From RGIG5612 sp045616165 (GTDB lineage: Bacteria; Bacillota; Clostridia; Lachnospirales; Lachnospiraceae): DNA of 64,000 bases. Location of the stretch: the NCBI GenBank assembly GCA_045616165.1, contig JAZLGF010000029.1:13035-77034 (forward strand), in the 5' to 3' direction. The translations under genes were made by a program, and so were the position numbers. The notes under the pieces are model-generated. The model did no database searches. It was given only the letters and a program-made list of their open reading frames with translations, and had not been told where the DNA came from. Shown piece by piece: positions 1 to 6,642 of this stretch. Within the stretch, counting starts at the first letter, position 1; every line of letters starts with the position of its first letter.

Positions 1-291
1 TTCTATGCCCATTTGTGATTTTTCTATGCAATAGTTTGTTTCTACATCTTTACCTGTAACAACAATCACTACTTCATCATTCAAATTAAATGAATGTCCT
101 TCCTGTTCAGGCTCGTCTATTTTTACTGATGTTTCAATTGGTGTACCACCAATTGTGCAAGTAAAAGTAGCACCTACCATGCCTGGTGTTAGACTAAATA
201 AAATTTTCCCATCTGCAGCCAATGCAATTGTTGGTAACAATGCTACTATCATTGCTACAGTTAAAAATATTGCCAACAACTTCTTTTTCAT
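1..291 (-). CDS. Secreted protein of unknown function, 3' end outside the window
   Basis: The frame is open from an ATG at 291 to the window edge, giving 97 residues of an incomplete protein. The N-terminus (MKKKLLAIFLTVAMIV) is a classical Sec signal peptide with a likely cleavage site after ALA-A near residue 26. There is no lipobox cysteine, so the mature protein is probably secreted or anchored by its unseen C-terminus. The visible mature part (ILFSLTPGMVGATFTC and onward) looks like a beta-rich extracellular domain, but no family is recognised. The start is supported by a GGGGAG ribosome binding site. Its upstream region is almost identical to that of the lipoprotein gene starting at 2819 and contains a poly-G promoter spacer, so the two genes probably share a mode of regulation. 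Confidence 0.75.
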   Translation of the reverse strand, partial: MKKKLLAIFLTVAMIVALLPTIALAADGKILFSLTPGMVGATFTCTIGGTPIETSVKIDEPEQEGHSFNLNDEVVIVVTGKDVETNYCIEKSQMGIE

Positions 292-402
292 AATCTTTTT
301 CTCCCCTCAGAAGTATATATAAATAGTCATAGGTAAACACTTCGCCTATGTTACAACTTATCACTATATATTCTACCCCCCCCCCGAAGCATTTTCGTCA
401 AT
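281..402 (-). repeat. Promoter-leader cassette, copy 1
   Basis: This roughly 120-bp block is repeated at 2809-2929 with only a handful of differences. It spans the -35 box, a G tract, the -10 box, a 5' UTR hairpin (CATAGG at 328-333 against CCTATG at 345-350), the ribosome binding site and the first codons of the downstream gene. Because the copies lie in front of two different secreted-protein genes, the unit looks like a duplicated regulatory cassette and not a duplicated gene. Confidence 0.85.
370..401 (-). promoter_or_regulatory. Promoter with a 10-G spacer tract, probably phase variable
   Basis: Read on the minus strand, a -35 box TTGACG (396-401) and a -10 box TAGAAT (370-375) are separated by 20 bp. 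Half of that spacer is an uninterrupted run of ten G (376-385). Gain or loss of G by slipped-strand pairing would move the two boxes relative to each other, as in the known fetA and porA promoters of Neisseria. The optimal 17-bp spacing would need seven G, so the form in this assembly is predicted to be weak. Switching itself is inferred. Confidence 0.7.
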
Positions 403-497
403 AGCCCTTCACCGTTTCCACCGTTTTTAGAGAGGAAGTCCACTAAAAATGCTAATTTGCCTTCAAAACATAGACTTCCTCTCCGATTTATCATTTT
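402..497. other. Intergenic stretch with an 11-bp inverted repeat
   Basis: Between the poly-G promoter and the terminator at 498 there is no open frame. The sequence contains a perfect 11-bp inverted repeat: GAGAGGAAGTC at 430-440 against its complement at 473-483, with a 32-nt loop. The loop is too long, and T runs are missing, so this is not a normal intrinsic terminator. Its role is unknown. Confidence 0.5.
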
Positions 498-529
498 AAA
501 AGAGACAACACCAAAGCATTGTCTCTTTT
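498..529 (-). terminator. Intrinsic terminator of the MNT/HepT pair
   Basis: A perfect 11-bp stem (AAAAGAGACAA at 498-508 against TTGTCTCTTTT at 519-529) has a 10-nt loop and U tracts on both strands. It lies about 65 bp downstream of the HepT stop codon. Confidence 0.8.
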
Positions 530-595
530 GTCTATATCATTTTTTAGATAATCTTACTGTGCAAAAAACCGACAGCCATTGGATATCGGCGTGAA

Positions 596-964
596 TTATT
601 TATTTGTCTTTTTTCTACTCTTACGTGCTAATTCTGAGGTGCAAAATTTAAGCAAAATTGGGATATCTTCTGTTGCCGTTTCCCATACAAGCTCTTCATC
701 AAGTGTACCATAATCATGTGCAACAATATTTCTCATTCCTTTGATGTTTGACCAAGGGATTTGCTTTGCCGTCTTAGTTCTATATTCTTCACTTAGGCTT
801 CCACTTAATTCGCCAATTTGAAGTATACACATGGAAACGGCATTGAAATATGCTCTATCACTAACAAAAATATTGAAGTCTTTTCCAAATCTTTCAATAA
901 ATATCTCAATATCACAACAATATCTTTTTATGTGTTGTAAAATGCTTTGGTCTTTGTTAACCAT
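596..964 (-). CDS. hepT: HepT-like HEPN ribonuclease toxin (DUF86)
   Basis: The 122-residue protein has the size and helical character of the HepT/DUF86 HEPN family, toxins of MNT-HepT (type VII) systems that cut RNA. It carries the complete family motif R-x4-H-x-Y: R78, H83 and Y85 in RNIVAHDY. Arg and His are the RNase residues. The Tyr is the residue that the MNT partner modifies by adding AMP in characterised pairs. Its start overlaps the end of the nucleotidyltransferase gene by 8 bp, so the two are translationally coupled, antitoxin first. All key residues are intact, so the toxin is expected to be functional. Confidence 0.85.
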   Translation of the reverse strand: MVNKDQSILQHIKRYCCDIEIFIERFGKDFNIFVSDRAYFNAVSMCILQIGELSGSLSEEYRTKTAKQIPWSNIKGMRNIVAHDYGTLDEELVWETATEDIPILLKFCTSELARKSRKKTNK

Positions 965-1478
965 AAATCTTCACTCTTTCTTTCATAACCTGATTAATAA
1001 AATCCATTTGATTTTTAACCGTGCTAGATTGATTTAACGACTGCAACGTAACCAGATCAATATTTTTTCCAACTGCTTGGGCAAGTTCATTAAAAAGTGC
1101 ATTCATTCCAAATATTCCATGTACTTTTGAGCCTTCACGATCTATCAAAATATCAATATCACTATCTTCTGTTGCTTCATCTCGTGCATAAGAACCAAAT
1201 ATATACACGCTACGCAGTTTATATTTTTTAGCAATTGGAGTGATTAGTTCTTTGATTTTACATATGTTAAAAGAGGATGAATTAAAACGTTCTTTCAAAA
1301 TTTCATCTACCGAACAATCCATCGCATTTGCAATTTTAAATAATGTTTCACCTGTACATTTTGCAATGTCAGTTTTTCCAATGCAAATATCATTAAGTGT
1401 TCCATATGGCAAATCGCATTTCTTTGATAATTGATATTTGGTTATATGATTTTGTTGTAAATAATCATTAATTATCAT
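957..1478 (-). CDS. mntA: MNT-type nucleotidyltransferase antitoxin with N-terminal HTH
   Basis: The first about 65 residues form an XRE-like helix-turn-helix (KYQLSKKCDLPYGTLNDI). The rest is a minimal nucleotidyltransferase with the GS...DxD signature (GSYARDEATEDSDIDIL, about residues 95-111), which binds Mg-ATP. In characterised MNT-HepT pairs this enzyme silences HepT by AMPylating the tyrosine of R-x4-H-x-Y, and that tyrosine is present in the next gene. The fused DNA-binding domain suggests that the antitoxin also represses its own promoter. The ATG at 1478 is preferred over an upstream alternative because GGAGGAACGAAAT stands directly before it. Family assignment is strong. Autoregulation is inferred. 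Confidence 0.85.
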   Translation of the reverse strand: MIINDYLQQNHITKYQLSKKCDLPYGTLNDICIGKTDIAKCTGETLFKIANAMDCSVDEILKERFNSSSFNICKIKELITPIAKKYKLRSVYIFGSYARDEATEDSDIDILIDREGSKVHGIFGMNALFNELAQAVGKNIDLVTLQSLNQSSTVKNQMDFINQVMKERVKIYG

Positions 1479-1850
1479 ATTTCGTTCCTCCGAATGTATT
1501 ATAACGGTATTCCGAAATATTTGCAATTATATTTACAACACGAAGTGATTCAACTATATCGTTTACAAGTCCAAAAAAGTTTAAGCCCTTTACCCCACAA
1601 CGTTAATAATATTTCAAGTTCTGTTTTCTTTTTTTATATGAAAAAAGGGAGCACTTACATCGAAATGCTCCGCTTAAATACTTATCTTTGTTATTATCTA
1701 CTACTATCTAGTTTTTTTATTGCTATATGCTAAAACACCACTAGCTAATATCATTGCCCCAAGCGCCACAAAGTATTCGTTCTGTATTAACCCAAGTAAA
1801 ACTAGTTATATTTTTTGCATTATAACTAATCGTAAAAGTATATGTACTGT
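1479..1850. other. Intergenic stretch with a decayed membrane-anchor-like frame
   Basis: No complete gene is visible. On the minus strand a short open stretch ends in a TAG at 1708-1710 and encodes a hydrophobic segment followed by basic residues (YFVALGAMILASGVLAYSN, then KKTR). This resembles the C-terminal membrane anchor of a surface protein. It has no start of its own and is out of frame with the lipoprotein that ends at 1851, so it may be a gene remnant. The part nearest 1479 should hold the promoter of the toxin-antitoxin pair. Confidence 0.4.
1641..1671 (-). terminator. Terminator downstream of the lipoprotein gene
   Basis: A stem GGAGCA (1648-1653) against TGCTCC (1666-1671) is followed on the minus strand by CCC and six T. 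It lies about 180 bp past the lipoprotein stop, beyond the membrane-anchor-like remnant. Confidence 0.6.
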
Positions 1851-2819
1851 TTATTTTGTAATGACAAATTTTTCAGAAACATCTATAACAGGCATTTCTG
1901 TTACTTCATCCCACTCATAAGATGAAATATTGGTTGTTCCATATATTGTCGATAAATCTACATCTTTTGAATCTACAAATTCAACAAAATTTTCATCAGA
2001 TATATTTCTTGTTCTAGACATTCCGCTACATTTTGCAATATCGATTCTCATTGCACCCGGCAACAAAGTAGAATATAGTTGACCTCCCGCATCAGCACTA
2101 TGTCCATTAACTTTTAATCCGTACTCTGTTATAGTTTCCGAACCATTATTAATTGGTACGTTTGTTTCATCATATGGTGGATTCAATGATAAATAATTTG
2201 TTACTGGTAACATCAAATTTGATTTGTTACGTGTATCAATATAAAGTGTAACCCCATCTTCATCTTCAACTCTATTTATATAAACTGTAACGTATTCATT
2301 ATCTACATAACATTTTCCTTCTGGTTGCGATGGCTTTTCAATATCCATTTCTTTTCCGTATGTTAATATTGAACAAGTTATATCTTTAGTTTCATAACTA
2401 GACATATTATCTAAGGTAAAAGAAAAATCCACTTTAGAGATATCTTTTATTCCGTATAATGCTATTTCTTCAGCTTCAATAACTACTTTTCCATCGCAAG
2501 TATCACCAGCATAAACTTGAAAATCCGCAAATGCGTTTACAGAATAAAATCCATTTAAGGTAGTTCCCATTAGTAAAGCAGACACATCATTATTATCATC
2601 TTTATTTTCAAATGATAAATTAATGGCAAATCTTCCCTTACTATCGTAATCCATTTTTGTTGCCGTGATTTTAAGGTCTGCTTCATCATAGCAAACGATA
2701 TTTTCGACAAATTTTTGTTCTTCTTTAGTATCCTCCTCGGATTTCTTTGCATTACCACAACCAATTAGTGATAACGCAAGTATAAAAATCATTAATACTG
2801 CGAAAATTTTCTTTTTCAT
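1851..2819 (-). CDS. Lipoprotein of unknown function with probable phase-variable promoter
   Basis: The 322-residue protein begins with a lipoprotein signal (MKKKIFAVLMIFILALSLIG then C21), so the mature protein should be lipid-anchored on the outer face of the membrane after an acidic KKSEEDTKEEQK linker. The remaining about 280 residues read as two similar-sized beta-rich segments (around 40-150 and 165-320) without recognised catalytic motifs. They recall immunoglobulin-like lipoprotein domains of clostridia. The promoter and leader are a near copy of those before the secreted-protein gene at 291, with an eight-G tract between -35 and -10. A surface-exposed product is the usual type of target for phase variation. 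Function is not recognised. Confidence 0.8.
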   Translation of the reverse strand: MKKKIFAVLMIFILALSLIGCGNAKKSEEDTKEEQKFVENIVCYDEADLKITATKMDYDSKGRFAINLSFENKDDNNDVSALLMGTTLNGFYSVNAFADFQVYAGDTCDGKVVIEAEEIALYGIKDISKVDFSFTLDNMSSYETKDITCSILTYGKEMDIEKPSQPEGKCYVDNEYVTVYINRVEDEDGVTLYIDTRNKSNLMLPVTNYLSLNPPYDETNVPINNGSETITEYGLKVNGHSADAGGQLYSTLLPGAMRIDIAKCSGMSRTRNISDENFVEFVDSKDVDLSTIYGTTNISSYEWDEVTEMPVIDVSEKFVITK

Positions 2820-2929
2820 AATCTTTTTCTCCCCTCAGAAGTATATATAAATAGTCATAGGTAAACTCTTCACCTATGTTACAACTTATCACTATATATT
2901 CTAGCCCCCCCCAAAGCATTTTCGTCAAT
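2809..2929 (-). repeat. Promoter-leader cassette, copy 2
   Basis: This is the partner of 281-402. The differences lie in the hairpin loop, the base next to the stem, and the G tract with its flanks (eight G here, ten there). In the minus-strand RNA the base closing the CATAGG/CCTATG stem (2856-2861 and 2873-2878) is C opposite A in copy 1 but U opposite A here, so pairing is at least conserved. Confidence 0.85.
2898..2928 (-). promoter_or_regulatory. Promoter with an 8-G spacer tract, probably phase variable
   Basis: The -35 box TTGACG (2923-2928) and -10 box TAGAAT (2898-2903) are 19 bp apart, with eight G (2905-2912) inside the spacer. The tract differs in length from the sister promoter at 370-401, which is what slippage would produce. 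Confidence 0.7.
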
Positions 2930-2930
2930 C

Positions 2931-2963
2931 AAAAAACAGAGCGCTACTAGCACTCTGTTTTTT
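2931..2963 (-). terminator. Bidirectional terminator after tRNA-Leu
   Basis: AAAAAACAGAG (2931-2941) pairs with CTCTGTTTTTT (2953-2963) across an 11-nt loop, directly downstream of the tRNA. Confidence 0.8.
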
Positions 2964-2967
2964 ATTA

Positions 2968-3051
2968 TGCGGATAACAGGACTTGAACCTGCATGAGCGA
3001 ATGCTCACATGGACCTGAACCATGCGCGTCTGCCAATTCCGCCATATCCGC
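2968..3051 (-). tRNA. tRNA-Leu (anticodon CAG)
   Basis: The 84-nt minus-strand sequence folds as a class II tRNA. The acceptor arm is GCGGATA pairing with TATCCGC, with discriminator A. The anticodon loop TTCAGGT lies between CATGG and CCATG. A long variable arm TGAGC-attc-GCTCA and a T loop with GGTTCAAGTCC complete it. The CCA end is not encoded. The long variable arm and A discriminator identify leucine. Confidence 0.95.
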
Positions 3052-3094
3052 CAAGCCTTAGCATTGTATCATTTTTATGTGCAAAAATAAATCA

Positions 3095-3988
3095 TTATCT
3101 ATTTTCGAAGAATTGCTTTATTCCTATTACTAAGCCATCAGCAAGATTGCTAAGTGTTTTCATAGAATGATCCGATGCTGAGTTTCCAAGTTCTATTTCT
3201 GTTGCCGGGATAGTGCTATATGATGTAATAACTAAATCTACCGGTTCAAATCCTTCTTGATATATCTTTATTCCTTTAGCTCTTAGCCCTTCTATTAAGC
3301 TTGTTCCTAGTGCGTCACAATTTTCCCAGTTCCAAATAACTGGTGACATTCTTTTTATTTCATTTGGAATTGACGCAAAGAAACATCCTTTATCATATTT
3401 CAATCCATCTCCGTCCCAATGTATTGCTATATTTATATCTGCAACATTATTAGCTATAAGCGTTCTTGCTACATTGTCGAGTTGCACATCTTCTCCATCT
3501 CTTATCATTAGAACGTCAAAACCTTCTTTCAAAAGTTTATTTCTTAATATTTTGGCTTCTAATAAATTAACGTCTGCCTCGGCTGTTCCATCATGGAAAA
3601 CCATGCCTTGAGAAGAGGCTACCGCGAAAACTGAACCTGCACCACTAACATCACCAGTGAATTTTCCGGAATAGTCCGGATGACATGGTATTTTTTTATC
3701 TTCTCCACCTTTTGTTCCATGTCCCGCATTAAGAGAAACAACAATTCCATTTCCATTTTCTGCGTGATATAAAACAGCCTGACCGCTAGTTATTTCTGCT
3801 AATGAGCCATATTGCCAGGAAGAGTCAAAACCTATATTATCAGTAGGAACTGTTGGAGTTTCCGGTTCAGTTTCAGTTTCTATTTCTTCGATTGATGTTG
3901 GCTCTTCTTTTTGTTCTTTCTTGCCGCATGCACTAACTAATGTTATCGCTAGAACTAATATTATAATTAAAGCTATTATTTTTTTCAT
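3095..3988 (-). CDS. Lipoprotein N-acetylmuramoyl-L-alanine amidase (Amidase_3)
   Basis: A lipobox (ITLVSAC) at the N-terminus and an acidic, Thr/Pro/Glu-rich linker precede an Amidase_3 domain. The zinc-ligand blocks are visible: the first His in LNAGHGTK, the Glu in the helix EADVNLLEAKIL, and the second His in INIAIHWDGDG, with the late catalytic Glu in TEIELGN. Such enzymes cut the amide bond between muramic acid and the stem peptide. A membrane-tethered enzyme of this type acts on the cell's own wall, for example in daughter-cell separation. The ATG at 3988 is used because GGAGAAAGAC precedes it. The gene is monocistronic, between tRNA-Leu and the rplL terminator. Confidence 0.85.
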   Translation of the reverse strand: MKKIIALIIILVLAITLVSACGKKEQKEEPTSIEEIETETEPETPTVPTDNIGFDSSWQYGSLAEITSGQAVLYHAENGNGIVVSLNAGHGTKGGEDKKIPCHPDYSGKFTGDVSGAGSVFAVASSQGMVFHDGTAEADVNLLEAKILRNKLLKEGFDVLMIRDGEDVQLDNVARTLIANNVADINIAIHWDGDGLKYDKGCFFASIPNEIKRMSPVIWNWENCDALGTSLIEGLRAKGIKIYQEGFEPVDLVITSYSTIPATEIELGNSASDHSMKTLSNLADGLVIGIKQFFENR

Positions 3989-4050
3989 GTCTTTCTCCAA
4001 AATAATATATTTATTTAATTATACCCAATTTGCAAATCTTTTCAAAAAGA

Positions 4051-4076
4051 AAGTCCCTTGAAATTTCAAGGGACTT
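4051..4076 (-). terminator. Terminator of the rplJ-rplL transcript
   Basis: A perfect 13-bp palindrome (AAGTCCCTTGAAA at 4051-4063 with its complement) lies 25 bp after the rplL stop, followed on the minus strand by CTTTTT. Confidence 0.85.
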
Positions 4077-4101
4077 TTGGAAACATTCAAAATTAATCGA
4101 A

Positions 4102-4476
4102 TTATTTTGCTGTACCTGTTGCGCCTTCTTCTTTTAACTTAGCGATAAGGTCATCAGCTTCTGCCTTTGTAACGCCTTCTTTGATAACTGAAGGAGCACC
4201 ATCAACAAGGTCTTTAGCTTCTTTAAGTCCGAGTCCTGTGTAGTCACGAACGATTTTGATAACTTTAACTTTGTTAGGGCCAACTTCTGTTAACTCTACG
4301 TCAAATTCTGTTTTCTCTTCTGCTGCTTCTGCGCCTGCACCTGCTGCTGCTACAACAACACCTGCTGCTGCGCTAACGCCGAATTCTTCTTCACATGCTT
4401 TTACTAATTCATTTAATTCTAATACAGATAATTCCTTGATTGCTGCAATAAATTCTTCTGTAGTTAATTTTGCCAT
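4102..4476 (-). CDS. rplL: Ribosomal protein L7/L12
   Basis: The 124-residue protein has the standard bacterial L7/L12 layout: an N-terminal dimerisation domain (MAKLTTEEFIAAIKELSVLE), an Ala-rich hinge around residues 35-55, and a C-terminal factor-binding domain (VKVIKIVRDYTGLGLKEAKDLV). It forms the flexible stalk that recruits elongation factors. It follows rplJ in the same transcript, about 70 bp downstream, with an AGGAGG ribosome binding site. In many Firmicutes rpoB comes next. Here a terminator and an unrelated amidase gene follow instead. Confidence 0.97.
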   Translation of the reverse strand: MAKLTTEEFIAAIKELSVLELNELVKACEEEFGVSAAAGVVVAAAGAGAEAAEEKTEFDVELTEVGPNKVKVIKIVRDYTGLGLKEAKDLVDGAPSVIKEGVTKAEADDLIAKLKEEGATGTAK

Positions 4477-4545
4477 TTTATTTTCCTCCTATTAAATAGT
4501 TTGGCCTAGGGCCTGTGATTTTCTTTTTTAGATTTTTTGAAACTC

Positions 4546-5217
4546 TTAAGCTTCTGCTGGAGCTTCTTCTGCAGGTGCTTCTTCTACAGGAGCTTCTGCT
4601 GGAGTTTCCTCTACTGGAGCTTCCTCTGCTGGAGCTTCTTCTGCTGGAGCTTCCTCTGCTGGAGCTTCCTCTGCTGGAGCTTCTTCTACTGGAGCTTCTT
4701 CTGCTGGAGCTTCCTCTTTAGCACATGCTGCGCCACCGCCGTTTTCTGCGATCTGATTAAGAACACGAGCAAGGTTAGCGATAGGTGATTGCATGCTGCC
4801 AAATAATCTTCCAAGTAATTCTTCTCTTCCAGGGATATTAGCAATTGCTACGATATCTTCTGGTCCGTAGTAGTTACCTTCAACTACGCCGGCTTTGAGC
4901 TCTAATGCTGGAGCTGTTTTAGCAAACTTGTTGATTATTCTAGCTGGGGCTGTTGCATCTTCTTTTGAAATTGCAATAGCTGTTGGTCCTTCTAAGTTAG
5001 CAGATAAGCCTTCAAATTCAGTATCTTTAACTGCAAAGTTAATCATTGTGTTTTTGTAAACTTTGTAAACGATTCCAGCTGCTCTTAATTCTTTACGAAG
5101 AGCTGTGTCTTGTTCAACAGTAAGTCCACGATAATCAACAAGAACTGCTGCTTGAGCACCATTTAACTGGTCTGCAATTTCCTGAATTATTGGCTGTTTT
5201 AATTCGACTTTTGCCAT
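4546..5217 (-). CDS. rplJ: Ribosomal protein L10 with a repetitive Ala-Glu-Pro tail
   Basis: Residues 1 to about 165 are a normal L10 (stalk base) with the conserved N-terminal rRNA-binding part (DYRGLTVEQDTALRKELR) and the C-terminal helix that holds L7/L12 dimers (ANLARVLNQIAENGG). Family members are usually about 165-175 residues. This one has 223 because of a 57-residue tail made of five-residue units (AEEAP, VEEAP). The tail follows the helix that carries L7/L12, so it should project from the stalk. The start has a good AAAGGAGG site, and the gene is preceded by an L10 leader RNA for autogenous control. Confidence 0.95.
   Translation of the reverse strand: MAKVELKQPIIQEIADQLNGAQAAVLVDYRGLTVEQDTALRKELRAAGIVYKVYKNTMINFAVKDTEFEGLSANLEGPTAIAISKEDATAPARIINKFAKTAPALELKAGVVEGNYYGPEDIVAIANIPGREELLGRLFGSMQSPIANLARVLNQIAENGGGAACAKEEAPAEEAPVEEAPAEEAPAEEAPAEEAPAEEAPVEETPAEAPVEEAPAEEAPAEA
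4549..4719 (-). repeat. 15-bp tandem repeat encoding the L10 tail
   Basis: About eleven copies of a 15-bp unit (gctggagcttcctct on the plus strand, with variants) encode the (A/V)EEAP tail of L10. One unit is shortened to AEAP. In-frame repeats of this kind can expand or contract without shifting the frame. Confidence 0.9.
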
Positions 5218-5262
5218 TTTGTTTCCTCCTTTTTAGATTTTTTTGCCAAAACTGAGGATATA

Positions 5263-5367
5263 AAAACCCTCTATGCCTAGACATAGAGGGAGTTAGAGTT
5301 CAATCTCGTTTTCCTCGGTAGGTTGCATGCGTTACGAGTTTTACTCACCTACTGTCTTCGGCAACTA
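5263..5367 (-). ncRNA. L10 leader RNA with attenuator
   Basis: The minus-strand leader contains the conserved L10 leader elements TGCCGAAGACAGTAGG and CCTACCGAGG, which pair and form the binding site for the L10-L12 complex. It ends in a perfect terminator hairpin (CCCTCTATG at 5268-5276 pairing with 5282-5290) and five T. When L10 is in excess it is expected to bind its leader and reduce rplJ-rplL expression. The position between rplA and rplJ is the usual one. Confidence 0.9.
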
Positions 5368-5414
5368 TAAAAATTTAACATAAGCAATATGCTATGTCAA
5401 GTTTTTGTATTTAA

Positions 5415-6110
5415 TTAGTTAGTTAATTTAGCTACGTTAATTTTAACGCCAGGGCCCATTGTTGAAGCTACTGTGATTGACTTAAGGTATGTTCCTTTAA
5501 GTGCTGCTGGACGAGCCTTAATAATAGCATCAAGAAGTGCCTGGAAGTTTTCTTGTAACTGTTCTGTTGTAAAGCTTGCTTTTCCAACTGGTACATGAAC
5601 GATATTAGCTTTATCTAATCTGTACTCAATTTTACCAGCTTTGATTTCCTGGATAGCTTTAGCAACATCCATTGTAACTGTACCAGCTTTTGGGTTTGGC
5701 ATTAATCCTTTAGGTCCTAAAACTTTACCTAAACGACCAACAACACCCATCATATCTGGAGTTGCTACAACAACGTCATATTCAAACCAGTTTTCGTTCT
5801 GAATCTTTGGAATTAATTCCTCTGCTCCTACGAAATCAGCGCCAGCTTCTTGAGCTTCTTTTTCTTTTTCGCCTTTAGCGAAAACTAATACTCTAACAGT
5901 TTTTCCTGTGCCGTGTGGTAAAACAACAGCACCACGGATTTGCTGGTCTGCGTGACGTCCGTCACAACCTGTTCTGATATGAACTTCTACTGTCTCATCG
6001 AATTTTGCTGTTGCGCCTTTTTTTACAAGGTCTAAAGCTTCAGCAACATCGTATTGAGTCATTCTATCAATATTTTTAGCTGCTTCTAAATATTTCTTTC
6101 CGTGTTTCAT
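5415..6110 (-). CDS. rplA: Ribosomal protein L1
   Basis: A full-length (231 residue) L1 with the typical start MKHGKKYLEAAKNIDR and the signature around GKVLGPKGLMPNPKAGTV. It binds 23S rRNA at the E-site side and moves deacylated tRNA outwards. It lies 11 bp after rplK, with a TAGGAGG site, in the rpmG-secE-nusG-rplK-rplA order normal for bacteria. Confidence 0.97.
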   Translation of the reverse strand: MKHGKKYLEAAKNIDRMTQYDVAEALDLVKKGATAKFDETVEVHIRTGCDGRHADQQIRGAVVLPHGTGKTVRVLVFAKGEKEKEAQEAGADFVGAEELIPKIQNENWFEYDVVVATPDMMGVVGRLGKVLGPKGLMPNPKAGTVTMDVAKAIQEIKAGKIEYRLDKANIVHVPVGKASFTTEQLQENFQALLDAIIKARPAALKGTYLKSITVASTMGPGVKINVAKLTN

Positions 6111-6121
6111 CTTAAGACCTC

Positions 6122-6547
6122 CTATTCTTCTACTAATACGCCCATGCTACGGCATGTACCAGCGATCATACTCATTGCTGCCTCTAGTGATGCTGCATTT
6201 AAGTCTTGCATCTTTGTTTCAGCAATCTGCTGTAAGTCAGCCTTAGAGATAGTTGCAACTTTCTTTCTGTTTGGTTCGCCTGAACCTGATTGAAGTTTGC
6301 AAGCTTTCTTAATAAGAACTGCAGCAGGAGGAGTCTTTGTAATGAATGTGTAACTTCTGTCTGCATATACAGTAATAACAACTGGGATAATCATTCCCGG
6401 CTGATCTGCTGTTCTTGCATTAAATTCTTTTGTGAACTGAACGATGTTAAGACCATACTGTCCAAGAGCTGGTCCAACAGGTGGTGCAGGAGTAGCTTTT
6501 CCTGCTTCGATTTGCAATTTGATGTAACCATCGATTTTCTTTGCCAT
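6122..6547 (-). CDS. rplK: Ribosomal protein L11
   Basis: The 141-residue protein beginning MAKKIDGYIKLQIEAGKATP is a standard L11 that binds the GTPase-associated region of 23S rRNA. The proline-rich N-terminal domain (PAPPVGPALGQYGLNI) and the C-terminal RNA-binding domain with AGTCRSMGV are present. The ATG at 6547 has a GGGAGATATAATC context and matches the family start, so a longer in-frame extension upstream is rejected. It is co-transcribed with nusG and rplA. Confidence 0.97.
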   Translation of the reverse strand: MAKKIDGYIKLQIEAGKATPAPPVGPALGQYGLNIVQFTKEFNARTADQPGMIIPVVITVYADRSYTFITKTPPAAVLIKKACKLQSGSGEPNRKKVATISKADLQQIAETKMQDLNAASLEAAMSMIAGTCRSMGVLVEE

Positions 6548-6642
6548 GATTATATCTCCCTTTCTGATATATTTCCCGGCGCCAAGGTTCACGCCGGAAT
6601 CTTAAATTTTATTTTTACAAATGAATTCTCATTTGCAATTAA

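Noticed and set aside
292..402. Riboswitch in the duplicated leaders
   Set aside because: The leader has only a short simple hairpin without conserved cores. The poly-G spacer explains regulation better.
4515..4788. Long leucine- and serine/tryptophan-rich frames on the plus strand
   Set aside because: They are the complement of the repetitive L10 tail and have no ribosome binding site. The repeat alone keeps the frames open.
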